Below are positions 1 to 8,985 of a stretch of DNA of 64,000 nucleotides, piece after piece. The DNA lies in assembly GCA_964655355.1 (NCBI GenBank), contig CAZZMD010000018.1, forward strand, positions 1-64,000, written 5' to 3'. Every line of letters starts with the position of its first letter. Within the stretch, counting starts at the first letter, position 1. The notes beneath the pieces are model-generated. The model saw nothing but the letters and a program-made list of their open reading frames with translations, searched no databases and had not been told where the DNA came from. The stretch is from CALGDE01 sp964655355. GTDB taxonomy: Bacteria; Cyanobacteriota; Cyanobacteriia; CACIAM-69d. The position numbers and the translations under genes are program-made.

Positions 1-1250
1 GCCATGAACTGATTACGCTGGGCCAACGCCGCGTCACAGGCGCGCTGAGCATGCTCCTGAGTCCCCGCAAACGGCGGTCCCCAAAACGCCATCAACATGG
101 TGCCAATAAACTTATCCAGGGTCCCTAACCGCTCCGTAATCGGAGACGCCATCAAATTGAAATAATCATTCGCCAAAGCAACCCGAGGCTCCGGCGGCAA
201 CTGCTCCAACACCGCCTCCAGCCCCACCACATCCGCAAAACACACCGTCATCACCTGGCGATCGCCCGCCGTATTGGTCTCCGTCGCATCCGCCAACAAC
301 CGCTGCACCACCCGGCGATCAACATACTTACCAAACGTTTCCTCCAGCGCCGCCTTAACCTTCAGCTCCCCCACCATGTGATTAAACGCCGCCGCCAACG
401 TCGCCAACTCATCCCGACTGGACACTTTCATTTCCACCTGAAAATCCCCGTCTTGCAGATCTCCAATTTTCCGCGTCATCTGCCGCACCGGCCGCACCAA
501 CCCCAACGACACAAACCAAGCAAACAGCCCCCCAATCACCGTCGCCAACACCGCCACAGAAATACTTAACTGCTGCACCGTGGTTTGATGGGCCTGCCCC
601 CGCTGGGCCGCCGCCACCGTAAACTCCTCAAAATCCAACAAAATTCGCTCAATACTGCGATTAAACTTTTCTTCTTCCGCCGCTAACCGCCGCAATCCCT
701 CGGCGATCGCCGGATCCGCCAACTGTCCGCCCCCGTCCAACGCCTGAAGCACCGCCCGCGCCTCCGTCTGAAACGCCAACACCTCCTGCTCCACCAGCGC
801 CAAACGGGCCAGCAACCCCTGCAACTCTTCCCGATTCCCCTCATCCGTAATTTGCACCAACGCCCGATCCGCAAGGGATTCAATGGTCTCAAACTCCTTC
901 TCCACCTCTTCAGTTCGGCGATCAAACTCCGCCACTTCCGTCTGGATCAGCCCCCGATCCACCGGATCCACCCCGTGGTGCTTCAATATCCGCTCAAACA
1001 GCACCTCCTGTTCCAGGGCATGGACATCCACCGCCGCCACCGTATTAGTCAGGGGGACAATATAATCCGCCAGCGCCCCAATTTCCTCGCTCACCCGCCG
1101 CAGCCGATTAGACGACACATACACCACCACCACCAGCAACCCGAGCATACTGGCGGCAATGCCAAAAATTTTGACCCCAATAGAAATCTGTCGCCGGGTA
1201 GATTGGGCGATGGGACTTGAAGCCGTGGGCTGCATGGTTTTGCCGCTCAT
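1..1250 (-). CDS. Membrane HAMP-adenylate/guanylate cyclase-like protein (partial, C-terminus off the left edge)
   Basis: This reading frame is open from 1250 to the window edge, so the C-terminus is missing. The visible 416 residues show a first membrane segment (about residues 22-42), a long extracytoplasmic helical region, a second membrane segment (about 230-250), a HAMP linker and the beginning of a class III nucleotide cyclase domain. The first metal-binding Asp is present (FAD, residue 340), but the second, expected 44 residues later in the usual KFIGD motif, is Thr384 (KFIGT). The protein may therefore be a non-catalytic sensor or bind a nucleotide without cyclising it. The start at 1250 has no clear Shine-Dalgarno; an in-frame ATG at 1235 is equally possible. 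The gene is divergent from lpxD. Confidence 0.8.
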   Translation of the reverse strand, partial: MSGKTMQPTASSPIAQSTRRQISIGVKIFGIAASMLGLLVVVVYVSSNRLRRVSEEIGALADYIVPLTNTVAAVDVHALEQEVLFERILKHHGVDPVDRGLIQTEVAEFDRRTEEVEKEFETIESLADRALVQITDEGNREELQGLLARLALVEQEVLAFQTEARAVLQALDGGGQLADPAIAEGLRRLAAEEEKFNRSIERILLDFEEFTVAAAQRGQAHQTTVQQLSISVAVLATVIGGLFAWFVSLGLVRPVRQMTRKIGDLQDGDFQVEMKVSSRDELATLAAAFNHMVGELKVKAALEETFGKYVDRRVVQRLLADATETNTAGDRQVMTVCFADVVGLEAVLEQLPPEPRVALANDYFNLMASPITERLGTLDKFIGTMLMAFWGPPFAGTQEHAQRACDAALAQRNQFM

Positions 1251-1504
1251 CAAAAATAGCCAAACAATATGCCAAACAATACAAGGATCCAAACGGGGCA
1301 AACGCTGCCGCCCCAAAGCGACCTAAAAACGGTAGAGGTGCAGCAAGCTTGGAGTCACGATTCCATACTAAATAGTGCAGCGGAGACAGGGACGGAACCG
1401 GATAGGGCACAAAACCAGGACAGACTGGGCGTTTGAGTGGTTTTATGGGATGTTGGAAAAAATTTAGGCTAGGGGAATTTACCGCCAGGGGGCAATAGAG
1501 GGCT

Positions 1505-2551
1505 ATGAAATTTTTAGCGTTGGTGGAGCAGCTACAGACGATCGCCCCAGAAGCAGGCACCATCCCCCACAGCGCCGGCAACAACCCGGAGATTAACGGG
1601 ATTGGGGCATTAGATAGCGCGATCGCCGGGCAACTCACCTACGTCGAAAATGCAGCCAAGGCAAAGGGATTAGACACCACAGCAGCGAGCGCGGTGATCC
1701 TGCCGATGGATGAAACCGTGCAGCAATCGGCCAGCGATCGCGGACTCGCCTGGATCGCCTCTCCCACCCCCAAACTGCTCTTTGCCCAAGCCGTCACCCT
1801 CTTCTATCAACCCTTCCACCCCGCCCCCGGCATCCATCCCACCGCCGTCATCGACCCCGCTGCAACCATCGGTGAAGGGGTCGCGATCGCCGCCCATAGC
1901 GTTATCCAGGGGAATGCCGTGATTGAAGACGGCGCCAAAATCCATGCCAATGTGACGGTCTACCCCGGCGTCACCATCGGCGCAGGAACGGTCCTGCACA
2001 GCGGCTGCGTCATCGAAGAGCGATCGCAGATTGGCAAACAGTGCGTCATCCACAGCGGTGCCATCATTGGTGGCGAAGGATTCGGATTTGTACCCACCGC
2101 CAAAGGATGGGTCAAGCTAGAACAAACCGGGCGAGTAGTTTTAGACGATGCGGTGGAAGTGGGCTGTAACAGTGCGATCGACCGTCCAGCCCTCGGAGAA
2201 ACCCGCGTAGGCAGCAATACCAAGCTAGACAACATGGTCCACATCGGCCACGGCTGCACCATCGGGCGAAACTGCGCGATCGCCGCCCAAACCGGCTTAG
2301 CCGGCGGGGTCGAGCTTGAGGACGGGGTCATTTTGGCGGGACAGGTCGGCGTCGCCAATCGCGTCAAGCTCGCCAAAGGAACGATCGCCTCCTCCAAAAC
2401 CGGTGTTCATAGCAACTCCCAGCCGGGGCAAGTCTTGTCGGGTTATCCAGCCGTACCCAATAAGGAATGGCTAAAAAGTTCGGCCATGATCCGTCGCCTG
2501 CCAGACATGTACAAAACCCTGCGCGCCGTCAAAAAGCACTTCAAACTGTAG
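1505..2551 (+). CDS. lpxD: UDP-3-O-acylglucosamine N-acyltransferase LpxD
   Basis: This is the third enzyme of lipid A synthesis: it transfers a hydroxyacyl chain from acyl carrier protein to the 2-amino group of UDP-3-O-acylglucosamine. The 348-residue protein has the N-terminal uridine-binding domain (about 1-100), then a left-handed beta-helix of hexapeptide repeats (about 108-310) and a C-terminal helix. His249, in the HIGHG motif, aligns with the catalytic His of the E. coli enzyme. Length and domain order are normal. The ATG at 1505 is the only plausible start. No other lpx gene is nearby, so it appears to be transcribed alone, divergently from the cyclase gene. Confidence 0.93.
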   Translation: MKFLALVEQLQTIAPEAGTIPHSAGNNPEINGIGALDSAIAGQLTYVENAAKAKGLDTTAASAVILPMDETVQQSASDRGLAWIASPTPKLLFAQAVTLFYQPFHPAPGIHPTAVIDPAATIGEGVAIAAHSVIQGNAVIEDGAKIHANVTVYPGVTIGAGTVLHSGCVIEERSQIGKQCVIHSGAIIGGEGFGFVPTAKGWVKLEQTGRVVLDDAVEVGCNSAIDRPALGETRVGSNTKLDNMVHIGHGCTIGRNCAIAAQTGLAGGVELEDGVILAGQVGVANRVKLAKGTIASSKTGVHSNSQPGQVLSGYPAVPNKEWLKSSAMIRRLPDMYKTLRAVKKHFKL

Positions 2552-2599
2552 TTAGGAACCACAGCCCTTCAATGCCTTGCAAACTATAGACCACAGCCC

Positions 2600-2863
2600 C
2601 TAGAATTTGGCGCGGATGGTGAACGAATAATCCCCTCCAGATTCCAGTTGATAATCATTGGCTTCCAGAAATCGACCCAGGGGATCTTGAATTAGCGCCC
2701 GCCCCAAGGACGGTTCTATCACTAACTGATCACGGCTAAAATCCCAGCGGAATCGCCAACTGAAAGAGCCCGCCGACACTTCACCAACAATTTGCCCCTC
2801 GGTCCAGGAGCAGCGGGTCACACGGACATTGGCAGTGGTGCGGGGCGATCGCGAACTACTCAC
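2600..2863 (-). CDS. DUF3146 family protein
   Basis: This is a small conserved cyanobacterial protein of unknown function. The core, running from the VRVTR motif through the SLGRALI segment to the ESGGDYSFTIRAKF end, matches my memory of DUF3146 proteins, which are about 85 residues long. The frame extends to a TTG at 2929, but the GTG at 2863 gives 87 residues, the usual family length, and is preferred here. No ATG is available, so the start is uncertain. The gene lies just downstream of lpxD, convergent with it. Soluble, no membrane segment. Confidence 0.65.
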   Translation of the reverse strand: MSSSRSPRTTANVRVTRCSWTEGQIVGEVSAGSFSWRFRWDFSRDQLVIEPSLGRALIQDPLGRFLEANDYQLESGGDYSFTIRAKF

Positions 2864-3015
2864 ATCCAACACAGTTTCTAATCGCTTAACAGGTAGAGGA
2901 TTCCACCGTACTGTACCGAAAACTGACAAATTGTGCCCAGCTTTGCTATTGAATTAGCGATTTAAAAAAATGCCCCGTCCATTCTGCCGATGGGTTCGTG
3001 GACTTAGGTTAGCCG

Positions 3016-3705
3016 TCAGGCATTGGGGCATTTGTCGGGATATTTATCAAGGTAATCTTCCTGGGTCGGTTTAGGCTCAGGCTTAGGGGGTTCGGGGCCC
3101 ACATTCTGATTGTTGAACAGACTCATGGACTTCGCAATCCCCGACTTCAACGCCATTTCCGTCGCATCCAAACTAAGCTTCATCACCTTCTGAACCGTCC
3201 CCTGCTCATCGGGGGCAAACCGTCCCAACACATGGGACACGGTTTCACCCTGGAAATGGCGAGGCTTGCCAATCCCCAGCCGTAGCCGAGGAAAATTCTG
3301 AGTCCCAAGATGGGCGATCGCCGATTTAATGCCGTTATGCCCCCCCGCCGAGCCCGAAGCCCGCAGCCGCAGCCGTCCCAACGGCAAATCCATATCGTCA
3401 TAGACCACCAACACCGCCTCCGGCTCCAACTTGTACCAGTCCACCACCGCACGGATCGACTGCCCCGACCGATTCATATAGGTCAGGGGCTTCAGCAGGC
3501 GAATTTTGCCAAAAGGACTCCGCCCTTCCCCATAGAGCCCATTGAATCGCTGGTTTTTACTCAGGGAAATCCCCCACACCGTCGACAACTCATCCACAAA
3601 CTCAAACCCAATATTGTGCCGAGTGCGATCATATTTCGGTTCAGGATTGCCCAGCCCAACAATGAGCTGAGGAATGGGACATTGGGCAGGATCTAACGCG
3701 GGCAT
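3016..3705 (-). CDS. pth: Peptidyl-tRNA hydrolase
   Basis: The enzyme frees tRNA from peptidyl-tRNAs dropped by ribosomes. The 229-residue protein has the VGLGNP motif at residues 16-21, the catalytic His30 in RHNIGF, the VVYDDMDLPLG segment carrying the catalytic Asp, and GSAGGHNG, all diagnostic of bacterial Pth. It is about 30 residues longer than usual because of a Pro/Glu/Lys-rich C-terminal tail (after about residue 200) that is probably disordered. It lies upstream of the DUF3146 gene and downstream of mnmE on the same strand; the 59-base gap to mnmE allows cotranscription. Confidence 0.95.
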   Translation of the reverse strand: MPALDPAQCPIPQLIVGLGNPEPKYDRTRHNIGFEFVDELSTVWGISLSKNQRFNGLYGEGRSPFGKIRLLKPLTYMNRSGQSIRAVVDWYKLEPEAVLVVYDDMDLPLGRLRLRASGSAGGHNGIKSAIAHLGTQNFPRLRLGIGKPRHFQGETVSHVLGRFAPDEQGTVQKVMKLSLDATEMALKSGIAKSMSLFNNQNVGPEPPKPEPKPTQEDYLDKYPDKCPNA

Positions 3706-3764
3706 AGGACAGGGGGAATCAGGGAGTGACCGACGGATTGGCAGCTTGCTCTAAGACTGACCGA

Positions 3765-5168
3765 TTACTTACCAATACAAAAGCGACTGAAAATCCGTCC
3801 TAGGACAGACTCAGTCACCTCTTCGCCGGTAATTTCACCCAAAGCATACACCGCATCCCGCAGATCAATAGTCCAGAAATCCAACGGCAATTGGTTGGTC
3901 AGCGTTTCCCCCACCCGCTCCAAGGATGCCTTTGCCCGCGTCAGGGCCGCCGCCTGCCGTTGATTAATCGCCAAATCCAAATCCGTCGCCTGAATTTGAT
4001 GGCGCGTCGCCGCCCCAATCAACGCCGTCTCCAACTGATCAATACCCTGATTCTTCGCCGCCGCCGTCTCCACGATCGCGATCGCCCCCTCTGTCACCCC
4101 CTCCGGCAAATTTACGTCTCTCTCCCCGTCCGCCCCCAACAAATCCACCTTATTAATCACCACCACCATGGGTCGATCGCTCACCTGCCGATAAATCGCC
4201 TCATCTTCCTCACACCAACCCGCCGATCCATCGATCGCCAAAATCACCAAATCCGCCTCCAACGCCGCATCCCGCGATCGCGCCACCCCAATTTTCTCCA
4301 CCACATCCTCCGTCTCCCGGATACCCGCCGTATCCAACACCTGCACCGGAATTCCCCCCACCACCAACCGCGACTCCACCACATCCCGCGTCGTCCCCGG
4401 CAAATCGGTCACAATAGCGCGATCACTCCGACTCCAAGCATTCAGCAAACTGGACTTCCCCACATTGGGACGCCCGACAATCGCCACCTTAATCCCACTG
4501 CGCAATAGCTCCCCCCGATCCGCCGTGCTCAAAATCTGAGTGATCGCCCCCCCAATCTCCCGCAACTCCTGCGCCACCCCGTCTTCATCCAGCGGCGGCA
4601 AATCGTCGGCAAAATCAATCCGCGCCTCCACCTCCGCCAACACATCCAAACACCGCGATCGCAACGCCCGAATCGGCTCCGCCAACTTCCCCCGCACCCC
4701 CGCCAACGCCATCTGTGCCGCCTGGGGAGACTGCGCCCCCACCAAATCCGCCACACTCTCCGCCTGGGTGAGATCAATGCGCCCATTCAAAAACGCCCGC
4801 ATCGTAAACTCCCCCGGCTGGGCCAACCGCGCCCCCTGGATCAAGCACAACTGCAACACCCGCTGGACCACCATCATGCCGCCATGGCAATGGAACTCCA
4901 CCACATCCTCCCGGGTAAACGTGCGCGGGGCCTGCATCAAAATCAACAGCGCCTCATCCACCGCCATTGCAGTCGCCGGATCCACCACCATCCCATAGAC
5001 CACCCGATGGCTCTCCCAAGGCTGCTGCCCCGGCACCTGGAAAATCTGCCGAGCGATCGCCCAAGCCTCCGGACCCGACACCCGCACAATCCCCACACTG
5101 CCCTGCTGGGGCACAATCGCGGTGGCGATCGCCGCAATAGTCCCACCCATCATCGTCCCTTGGGCCAT
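3765..5168 (-). CDS. mnmE: tRNA uridine-5-carboxymethylaminomethyl(34) GTPase MnmE
   Basis: With MnmG this GTPase modifies the wobble uridine of several tRNAs. The protein has an N-terminal folate-binding domain, a helical domain, and an inserted G domain with G1 GRPNVGKS (232-239), G2 TTRD (259-262), G3 DTAG (279-282) and G4 NKVD (339-342). It ends in the signature CIGK, the Cys being essential in the family. Length (467) is typical. Its start lies only five bases after the stop of the small gene at 5174-5623, so the two form a transcription unit. Confidence 0.96.
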   Translation of the reverse strand: MAQGTMMGGTIAAIATAIVPQQGSVGIVRVSGPEAWAIARQIFQVPGQQPWESHRVVYGMVVDPATAMAVDEALLILMQAPRTFTREDVVEFHCHGGMMVVQRVLQLCLIQGARLAQPGEFTMRAFLNGRIDLTQAESVADLVGAQSPQAAQMALAGVRGKLAEPIRALRSRCLDVLAEVEARIDFADDLPPLDEDGVAQELREIGGAITQILSTADRGELLRSGIKVAIVGRPNVGKSSLLNAWSRSDRAIVTDLPGTTRDVVESRLVVGGIPVQVLDTAGIRETEDVVEKIGVARSRDAALEADLVILAIDGSAGWCEEDEAIYRQVSDRPMVVVINKVDLLGADGERDVNLPEGVTEGAIAIVETAAAKNQGIDQLETALIGAATRHQIQATDLDLAINQRQAAALTRAKASLERVGETLTNQLPLDFWTIDLRDAVYALGEITGEEVTESVLGRIFSRFCIGK

Positions 5169-5173
5169 AGCGC

Positions 5174-5623
5174 CTAAGCCTCAGGGGACGGCATCGGCCG
5201 CTGGGAAATCGGACTCCCCGTAATCACATCCCCCTCAAAATCCGGCGCCACCGTATCCGCCCCCATCTGATCCTGGAGCGCCGCCGCCGCATACTCTAAA
5301 TTCTTCACCACATCGCTGGGCCAATTCGACTGCTGAGCAAAATCGGCGATCGCATCCACAATCTTCGCCTTACTAAAACCCTGAGACACCAACGGCTCCA
5401 AAAAACTCTCCTCAAACTGGGTCGCAATTTTCCCATATTCAATATGGCGATCAATCTGCGCCTGAGCCTGCTGCACCACCGTCTCCAAATCAGCAAACGC
5501 ATCCGGATCCAGCGATCGCCCCGCCGCCGTCGCCGGGTCCACCAATTCAATATTGAGCCGCACCGCATACCCCCGATACTGCCCCTGCAACGTCGTTTCC
5601 GTGGACGGCGATCGCTCTGCCAT
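5174..5623 (-). CDS. Conserved hypothetical protein upstream of mnmE
   Basis: This 149-residue soluble protein, acidic and mostly helical, is not a family I recognise with confidence. No catalytic motif, Cys pair or membrane segment is visible. It starts at an ATG at 5623 and ends five bases before the mnmE ATG, so translational coupling with mnmE is likely. That suggests, as inference only, a link with RNA modification or a generic housekeeping role. Confidence 0.7.
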   Translation of the reverse strand: MAERSPSTETTLQGQYRGYAVRLNIELVDPATAAGRSLDPDAFADLETVVQQAQAQIDRHIEYGKIATQFEESFLEPLVSQGFSKAKIVDAIADFAQQSNWPSDVVKNLEYAAAALQDQMGADTVAPDFEGDVITGSPISQRPMPSPEA

Positions 5624-5723
5624 GGTCCTTACCCCTAGCCATCAAATACTAAAAACGTCAGCAATTACGCTCCATTGCTCAGCTCCAAAGTACCGCGACT
5701 TTGCAATGGCGTCACAGATGGAA

Positions 5724-6389
5724 TCATAGGGGCGACGATCCTGAATTCCCTACAAGCCGACACTGGGAGAGTCGAGGAAAAATATACTCCAGCGCAGGCC
5801 GCGTTTCATCCACCACCGTCCGCGCAAACGTACAGTCCGCATCCCCACATCCAAACCGCAACACATTCCCCGACAACCAAAGCCGCTCCTCCGGCCAACG
5901 CCCCACCGGCGCGATCGCCTGATCTGTTTCCGAAGTCGTTTCCGATTCCGATCGCCAGCCCACTGCCCGATCAAATTCATCCCGCGTCCGATGGCGATCG
6001 CCCAACCGATTCATCAAACTAGCCCAAAGATCCCGCTGCACCGAAAATCCAAAGCGATCGCCACTGGCCCGCCGCCACGCCCGATCAACCTGCTGTAACC
6101 GATCACAGGGAAACTGCCTAAACCGCCGTCCATCGGGATTCTCCATCCCCCCATGCAAAATCCGCCAGGTGAGCCCATCCGCCCGTCGCCAATCCCGTTG
6201 CCCTAAGGCTTCCTCCAACGCCGCCATCGTCGGTATTTTTTCCGATAGGGGCGTTGTCAAAGGAGGCGGTTCAGCCGGTTTAAGGGTTGGTCCCTGGGCG
6301 ATCGCATCCATACCCACCGGAACGATCGCAACTCCCAAAGCCAAGAGCCCCGTAATACCGATTAGCCTGGTCCGTCTTCGGTAAACCAT
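5724..6389 (-). CDS. GUN4-domain protein with N-terminal signal peptide or anchor
   Basis: Residues about 52-147 match the GUN4 fold: a repeated helix with DWRRAD, then a segment containing FPCDRL, VDRAWRR and DRFGFSVQRDLW, ending at RAVGW. GUN4 binds porphyrins and activates Mg-chelatase in chlorophyll synthesis, and cyanobacteria carry several paralogues. This one begins MVYRRRTR followed by about 20 hydrophobic residues and an Ala-Gln-rich cleavage-like site (near residue 32), then a Pro-rich linker, so the GUN4 domain is probably exported or anchored outside the cytoplasmic face. A C-terminal extension after residue 150 contains two nearby Cys residues. Function of this paralogue is unknown. 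Confidence 0.82.
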   Translation of the reverse strand: MVYRRRTRLIGITGLLALGVAIVPVGMDAIAQGPTLKPAEPPPLTTPLSEKIPTMAALEEALGQRDWRRADGLTWRILHGGMENPDGRRFRQFPCDRLQQVDRAWRRASGDRFGFSVQRDLWASLMNRLGDRHRTRDEFDRAVGWRSESETTSETDQAIAPVGRWPEERLWLSGNVLRFGCGDADCTFARTVVDETRPALEYIFPRLSQCRLVGNSGSSPL

Positions 6390-6560
6390 TTCAAAAAGAC
6401 AAGCATTTGCAAACAGCTTAGGCGATCCACCCTACCTCGGGGGTCCAAAAAAAGGGGGCGATCGCAACTTTCTGAGTCGCCATCACCCCACCGATAATCA
6501 ACCTTGCAACTTTCTGACCAGCTATCTTCCGGTCTAAACAATCACACCAGAAACCTTTCC

Positions 6561-7301
6561 CTAAGCAACCGGTGCATCATTCTTCTTACGACGAGCGATC
6601 GCCCCAACGGCCAAACCCGCCAAGCCCAGCACCATTCCCGGCTCAGGCACATCCACCGTCTCCTCGCCGTACACCAGCTTCACCTGGTACGCCAACCGAG
6701 AATTCTTAGGCGGATCGATATTCTCATCCCAGCTCATAATCGACTGACCCGTCAGCTCGAAAGCCCCATCGATATCGCCAATGTGGAAATAGCTGGCATC
6801 GAAAAAGCCACAATTTGTAGGTGACGTACAAACCGAAGAGACATCCGAAACCGACTCCGAAGCGCCCCCATTATCAAACGTCAGGTTCTGCAAAACAATG
6901 CTGGAACCATTTAGGCGAGCCGTGGTGCGCAGGTACAAATCCGAAAAATCACGCTCCACTGAGGTGGTTTCCAAAACCGTGTCACCCACGGTGTAAGTCA
7001 AGGTATTGATGCCGTCAAACACCACTGAGAAATCCACCACACCACCATTTTCCCAGAGGAAATTACTCTCATCGAACGTGGCAGTATTCGCCCCATTGTG
7101 GATATTCACCTCATGGGTCGCGGAGGTCAGTCCCCCATCGCCCCAACGGCTCTCGGGAGACATCGCCTCCTCCACATTGCGATCTTCGAATTCTTGAGCG
7201 GTCAAAGGACCGTGCAAGGTAAATGCGTTAGCAGTAGGGGCCAAAGCCAAAGTCGCAGCGGCAGCCAAACCTAAAGTTTTGAAGTGATTGAAAGTCAGCA
7301 T
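6561..7301 (-). CDS. PEP-CTERM sorting domain protein
   Basis: An exported protein of 246 residues. It has a signal peptide (1-26, ending AANA-like at TANA), a beta-rich central domain, and a C-terminal PEP-CTERM signal: VPEP (residues 218-221), a hydrophobic stretch GMVLGLAGLAVGAIA, then the basic RRKK. Such proteins are processed by exosortase and placed on the cell surface. The central domain, with one Cys pair (CTSPTNC), resembles the choice-of-anchor domains found with PEP-CTERM, perhaps type W, but that is uncertain. No exosortase gene lies in this window. Confidence 0.85.
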   Translation of the reverse strand: MLTFNHFKTLGLAAAATLALAPTANAFTLHGPLTAQEFEDRNVEEAMSPESRWGDGGLTSATHEVNIHNGANTATFDESNFLWENGGVVDFSVVFDGINTLTYTVGDTVLETTSVERDFSDLYLRTTARLNGSSIVLQNLTFDNGGASESVSDVSSVCTSPTNCGFFDASYFHIGDIDGAFELTGQSIMSWDENIDPPKNSRLAYQVKLVYGEETVDVPEPGMVLGLAGLAVGAIARRKKNDAPVA

Positions 7302-7561
7302 GAGAGTTATGGGGAGAGCAAAGATCTCGAGAGCAAGAGAGTGTTAATCAAGAGCGGTTCCGATGGGAGAGATGTGTCCACCGCTCGTTAATCCAACCTT
7401 ATCAAGCCCAGCAGGCAAATACTCGCCGCAATCCCAGGTTTCACCGAATCTTCAAGAACTTCACGCCCCCTTGATAGAAGCTTCACCACAACTTCAAACA
7501 TCCCAAAGCAGCACTCAGCAGACAGCACAGGCGCGGACGATACAGGCGCAAACGGCTACCG

Positions 7562-7960
7562 CTATAGAGTCTGTAGATATCCCAATAAATCTGCCATATC
7601 CTGGGGACCCGGTTGGAATTGGGGCATCGGCGGTGTTTTACCGCTCACCACCTGCTCCACCAGTTGACGCTTGGACTTGCGATCGCTCACCCCTTGCAAA
7701 CTAGGGCCCACCCGTCCCGCCGCATCGGCCCCATGGCAAGTGCTGCAATTCATCATAAAAATCTCACCGCCGCGGTCCGCATCCCCCACCAACGCCAACA
7801 CCTCTTGGGTGTAGGGATCCAAAGCCTGCGATCGCCACCCCAGCAGCCCAACAACCAGCGCTAACACCACCGCAAAACTCGCCAATAGCCATCCCATCCA
7901 TTGGGGACGGGGACCACCACCGGTCTGCTGGGAACTCGTTTGGGAAGCAAAACTGTCCAA
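7562..7960 (-). CDS. cytM: Cytochrome cM (membrane-anchored c-type cytochrome)
   Basis: A small c-type cytochrome: an N-terminal uncleaved membrane anchor (about residues 22-42), one CSTCH haem-binding motif at residues 72-76, and a Met112 in PPMPQF as the likely sixth ligand. The phrases RGGEIF, GPSLQGVSDRKS and SGKTPPMPQFQP match cyanobacterial CytM, which is implicated in the balance between photosynthesis and respiration. The first codon at 7960 is TTG; the first ATG is at 7897, at the edge of the anchor, and is a serious alternative. Confidence 0.82.
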   Translation of the reverse strand: MDSFASQTSSQQTGGGPRPQWMGWLLASFAVVLALVVGLLGWRSQALDPYTQEVLALVGDADRGGEIFMMNCSTCHGADAAGRVGPSLQGVSDRKSKRQLVEQVVSGKTPPMPQFQPGPQDMADLLGYLQTL

Positions 7961-8251
7961 ATTAGGCGCGTCTGAACGCTATTGTAAAGAACCGCTAACT
8001 CTCGCCCGCAAAAAACCTCAGCGATCGCCCCCCATCCAACAGGGTCTGATCACCAAAGCGCGGTAGAGACGGACTTTCATTCTGCCAGAGTTTGTTCATG
8101 ACTCAGCACAAACTCAGCACAATGAAAGTTCTTATTCAATAACATAACGCAAAACCAAGCCCCCTCAACGCCTAACCCAGCAACGGTACCCCCCAGCCTG
8201 TCTGACCTCGGCCTCCTCCGATCGCCCTCCACGACAGCCCCAGTCCTTCAC

Positions 8252-8701
8252 CTAAGCTTTCTTTTTTAACTTCCGTTCTCGCCGAGCCTCATACATCGTC
8301 TGGGGCAACACCCCCACCAACCGCGCCAGGACTACATCAGGAACCCGCTGCACATCCGTCTTCTGGAAAAACTGCTCAAACTGCTCCAAAATTTTCTGCG
8401 ATCGCAGATGATTATTCTCCAAAGACGTGGATCGGCTAATCAACTTCAGCCACTGCAGACGAATGCGATACCCCGTCAACACCTCATCAACCGACTTGGG
8501 GGTGACCAACACCAAATTGCCCAAGGGGATCACACTCTTACAATTTTTCTGATCAAGGGGCGTTGAGACAACCGCACCTGGGCCCGCAAACTCAGCGGAA
8601 TGCTCACCCAGAAGGATGATCCCACCAGCTTTTCGGCTACTAACCACCTGGCAGGGGCCATTGCAAATTTGCTCAACCAAGGGGGGAGAAGAATCGTTCA
8701 C
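8252..8701 (-). CDS. Hypothetical protein with a possible C-terminal helix-turn-helix
   Basis: A 149-residue protein starting at GTG. I do not recognise a family. The N-terminal half is beta-rich (GGIILLGEHSAEF, SVIPLGNLVLVTP) and the C-terminal half helical. The last 35 residues, with VVLARLVGVLPQTMYEARR, resemble a helix-turn-helix in which the second helix would read the DNA. Arrangement as a beta-barrel followed by HTH would fit a small Crp-like regulator, but no cyclic-nucleotide pocket is evident. It borders the decayed mobile-element region. Confidence 0.55.
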   Translation of the reverse strand: MNDSSPPLVEQICNGPCQVVSSRKAGGIILLGEHSAEFAGPGAVVSTPLDQKNCKSVIPLGNLVLVTPKSVDEVLTGYRIRLQWLKLISRSTSLENNHLRSQKILEQFEQFFQKTDVQRVPDVVLARLVGVLPQTMYEARRERKLKKKA

Positions 8702-8985
8702 CGGGTCAGTACAAGCTCTATGGGGACTGGAGTTGGGGCTAGGGAAAGCGGTTAAACCGGAGCATACGACTCAGGAAGTCAGAGTGAGTTGGGGATACGC
8801 TCTGGAGAGGACGTTACTCTGGCGTGGGTAGTTTATGGACCGAACAGTCGGGGGGGAAGACGAAGGGAGACAGCACCGTAAGGGGAAGCCTGCGCACAAT
8901 CATAACCCCAGTTTCTGGGGAGCTGACCCGCCCATGGCACCGTGGATGATTAATTCCACTTCTACTATAAAAACAACTCACACGC
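8702..8985. other. Intergenic stretch without a convincing gene
   Basis: No reading frame here looks coding. A small perfect hairpin (CCCCAG-TTT-CTGGGG) lies near 8907-8921. The stretch borders the TnpB-like remnant and may be part of the same decayed element. Confidence 0.4.

Noticed and set aside
8616..8831. Plus-strand frame of 71 codons overlapping the end of the gene at 8252-8701
   Set aside because: It is antisense to a better gene over its first half and has no recognisable similarity.
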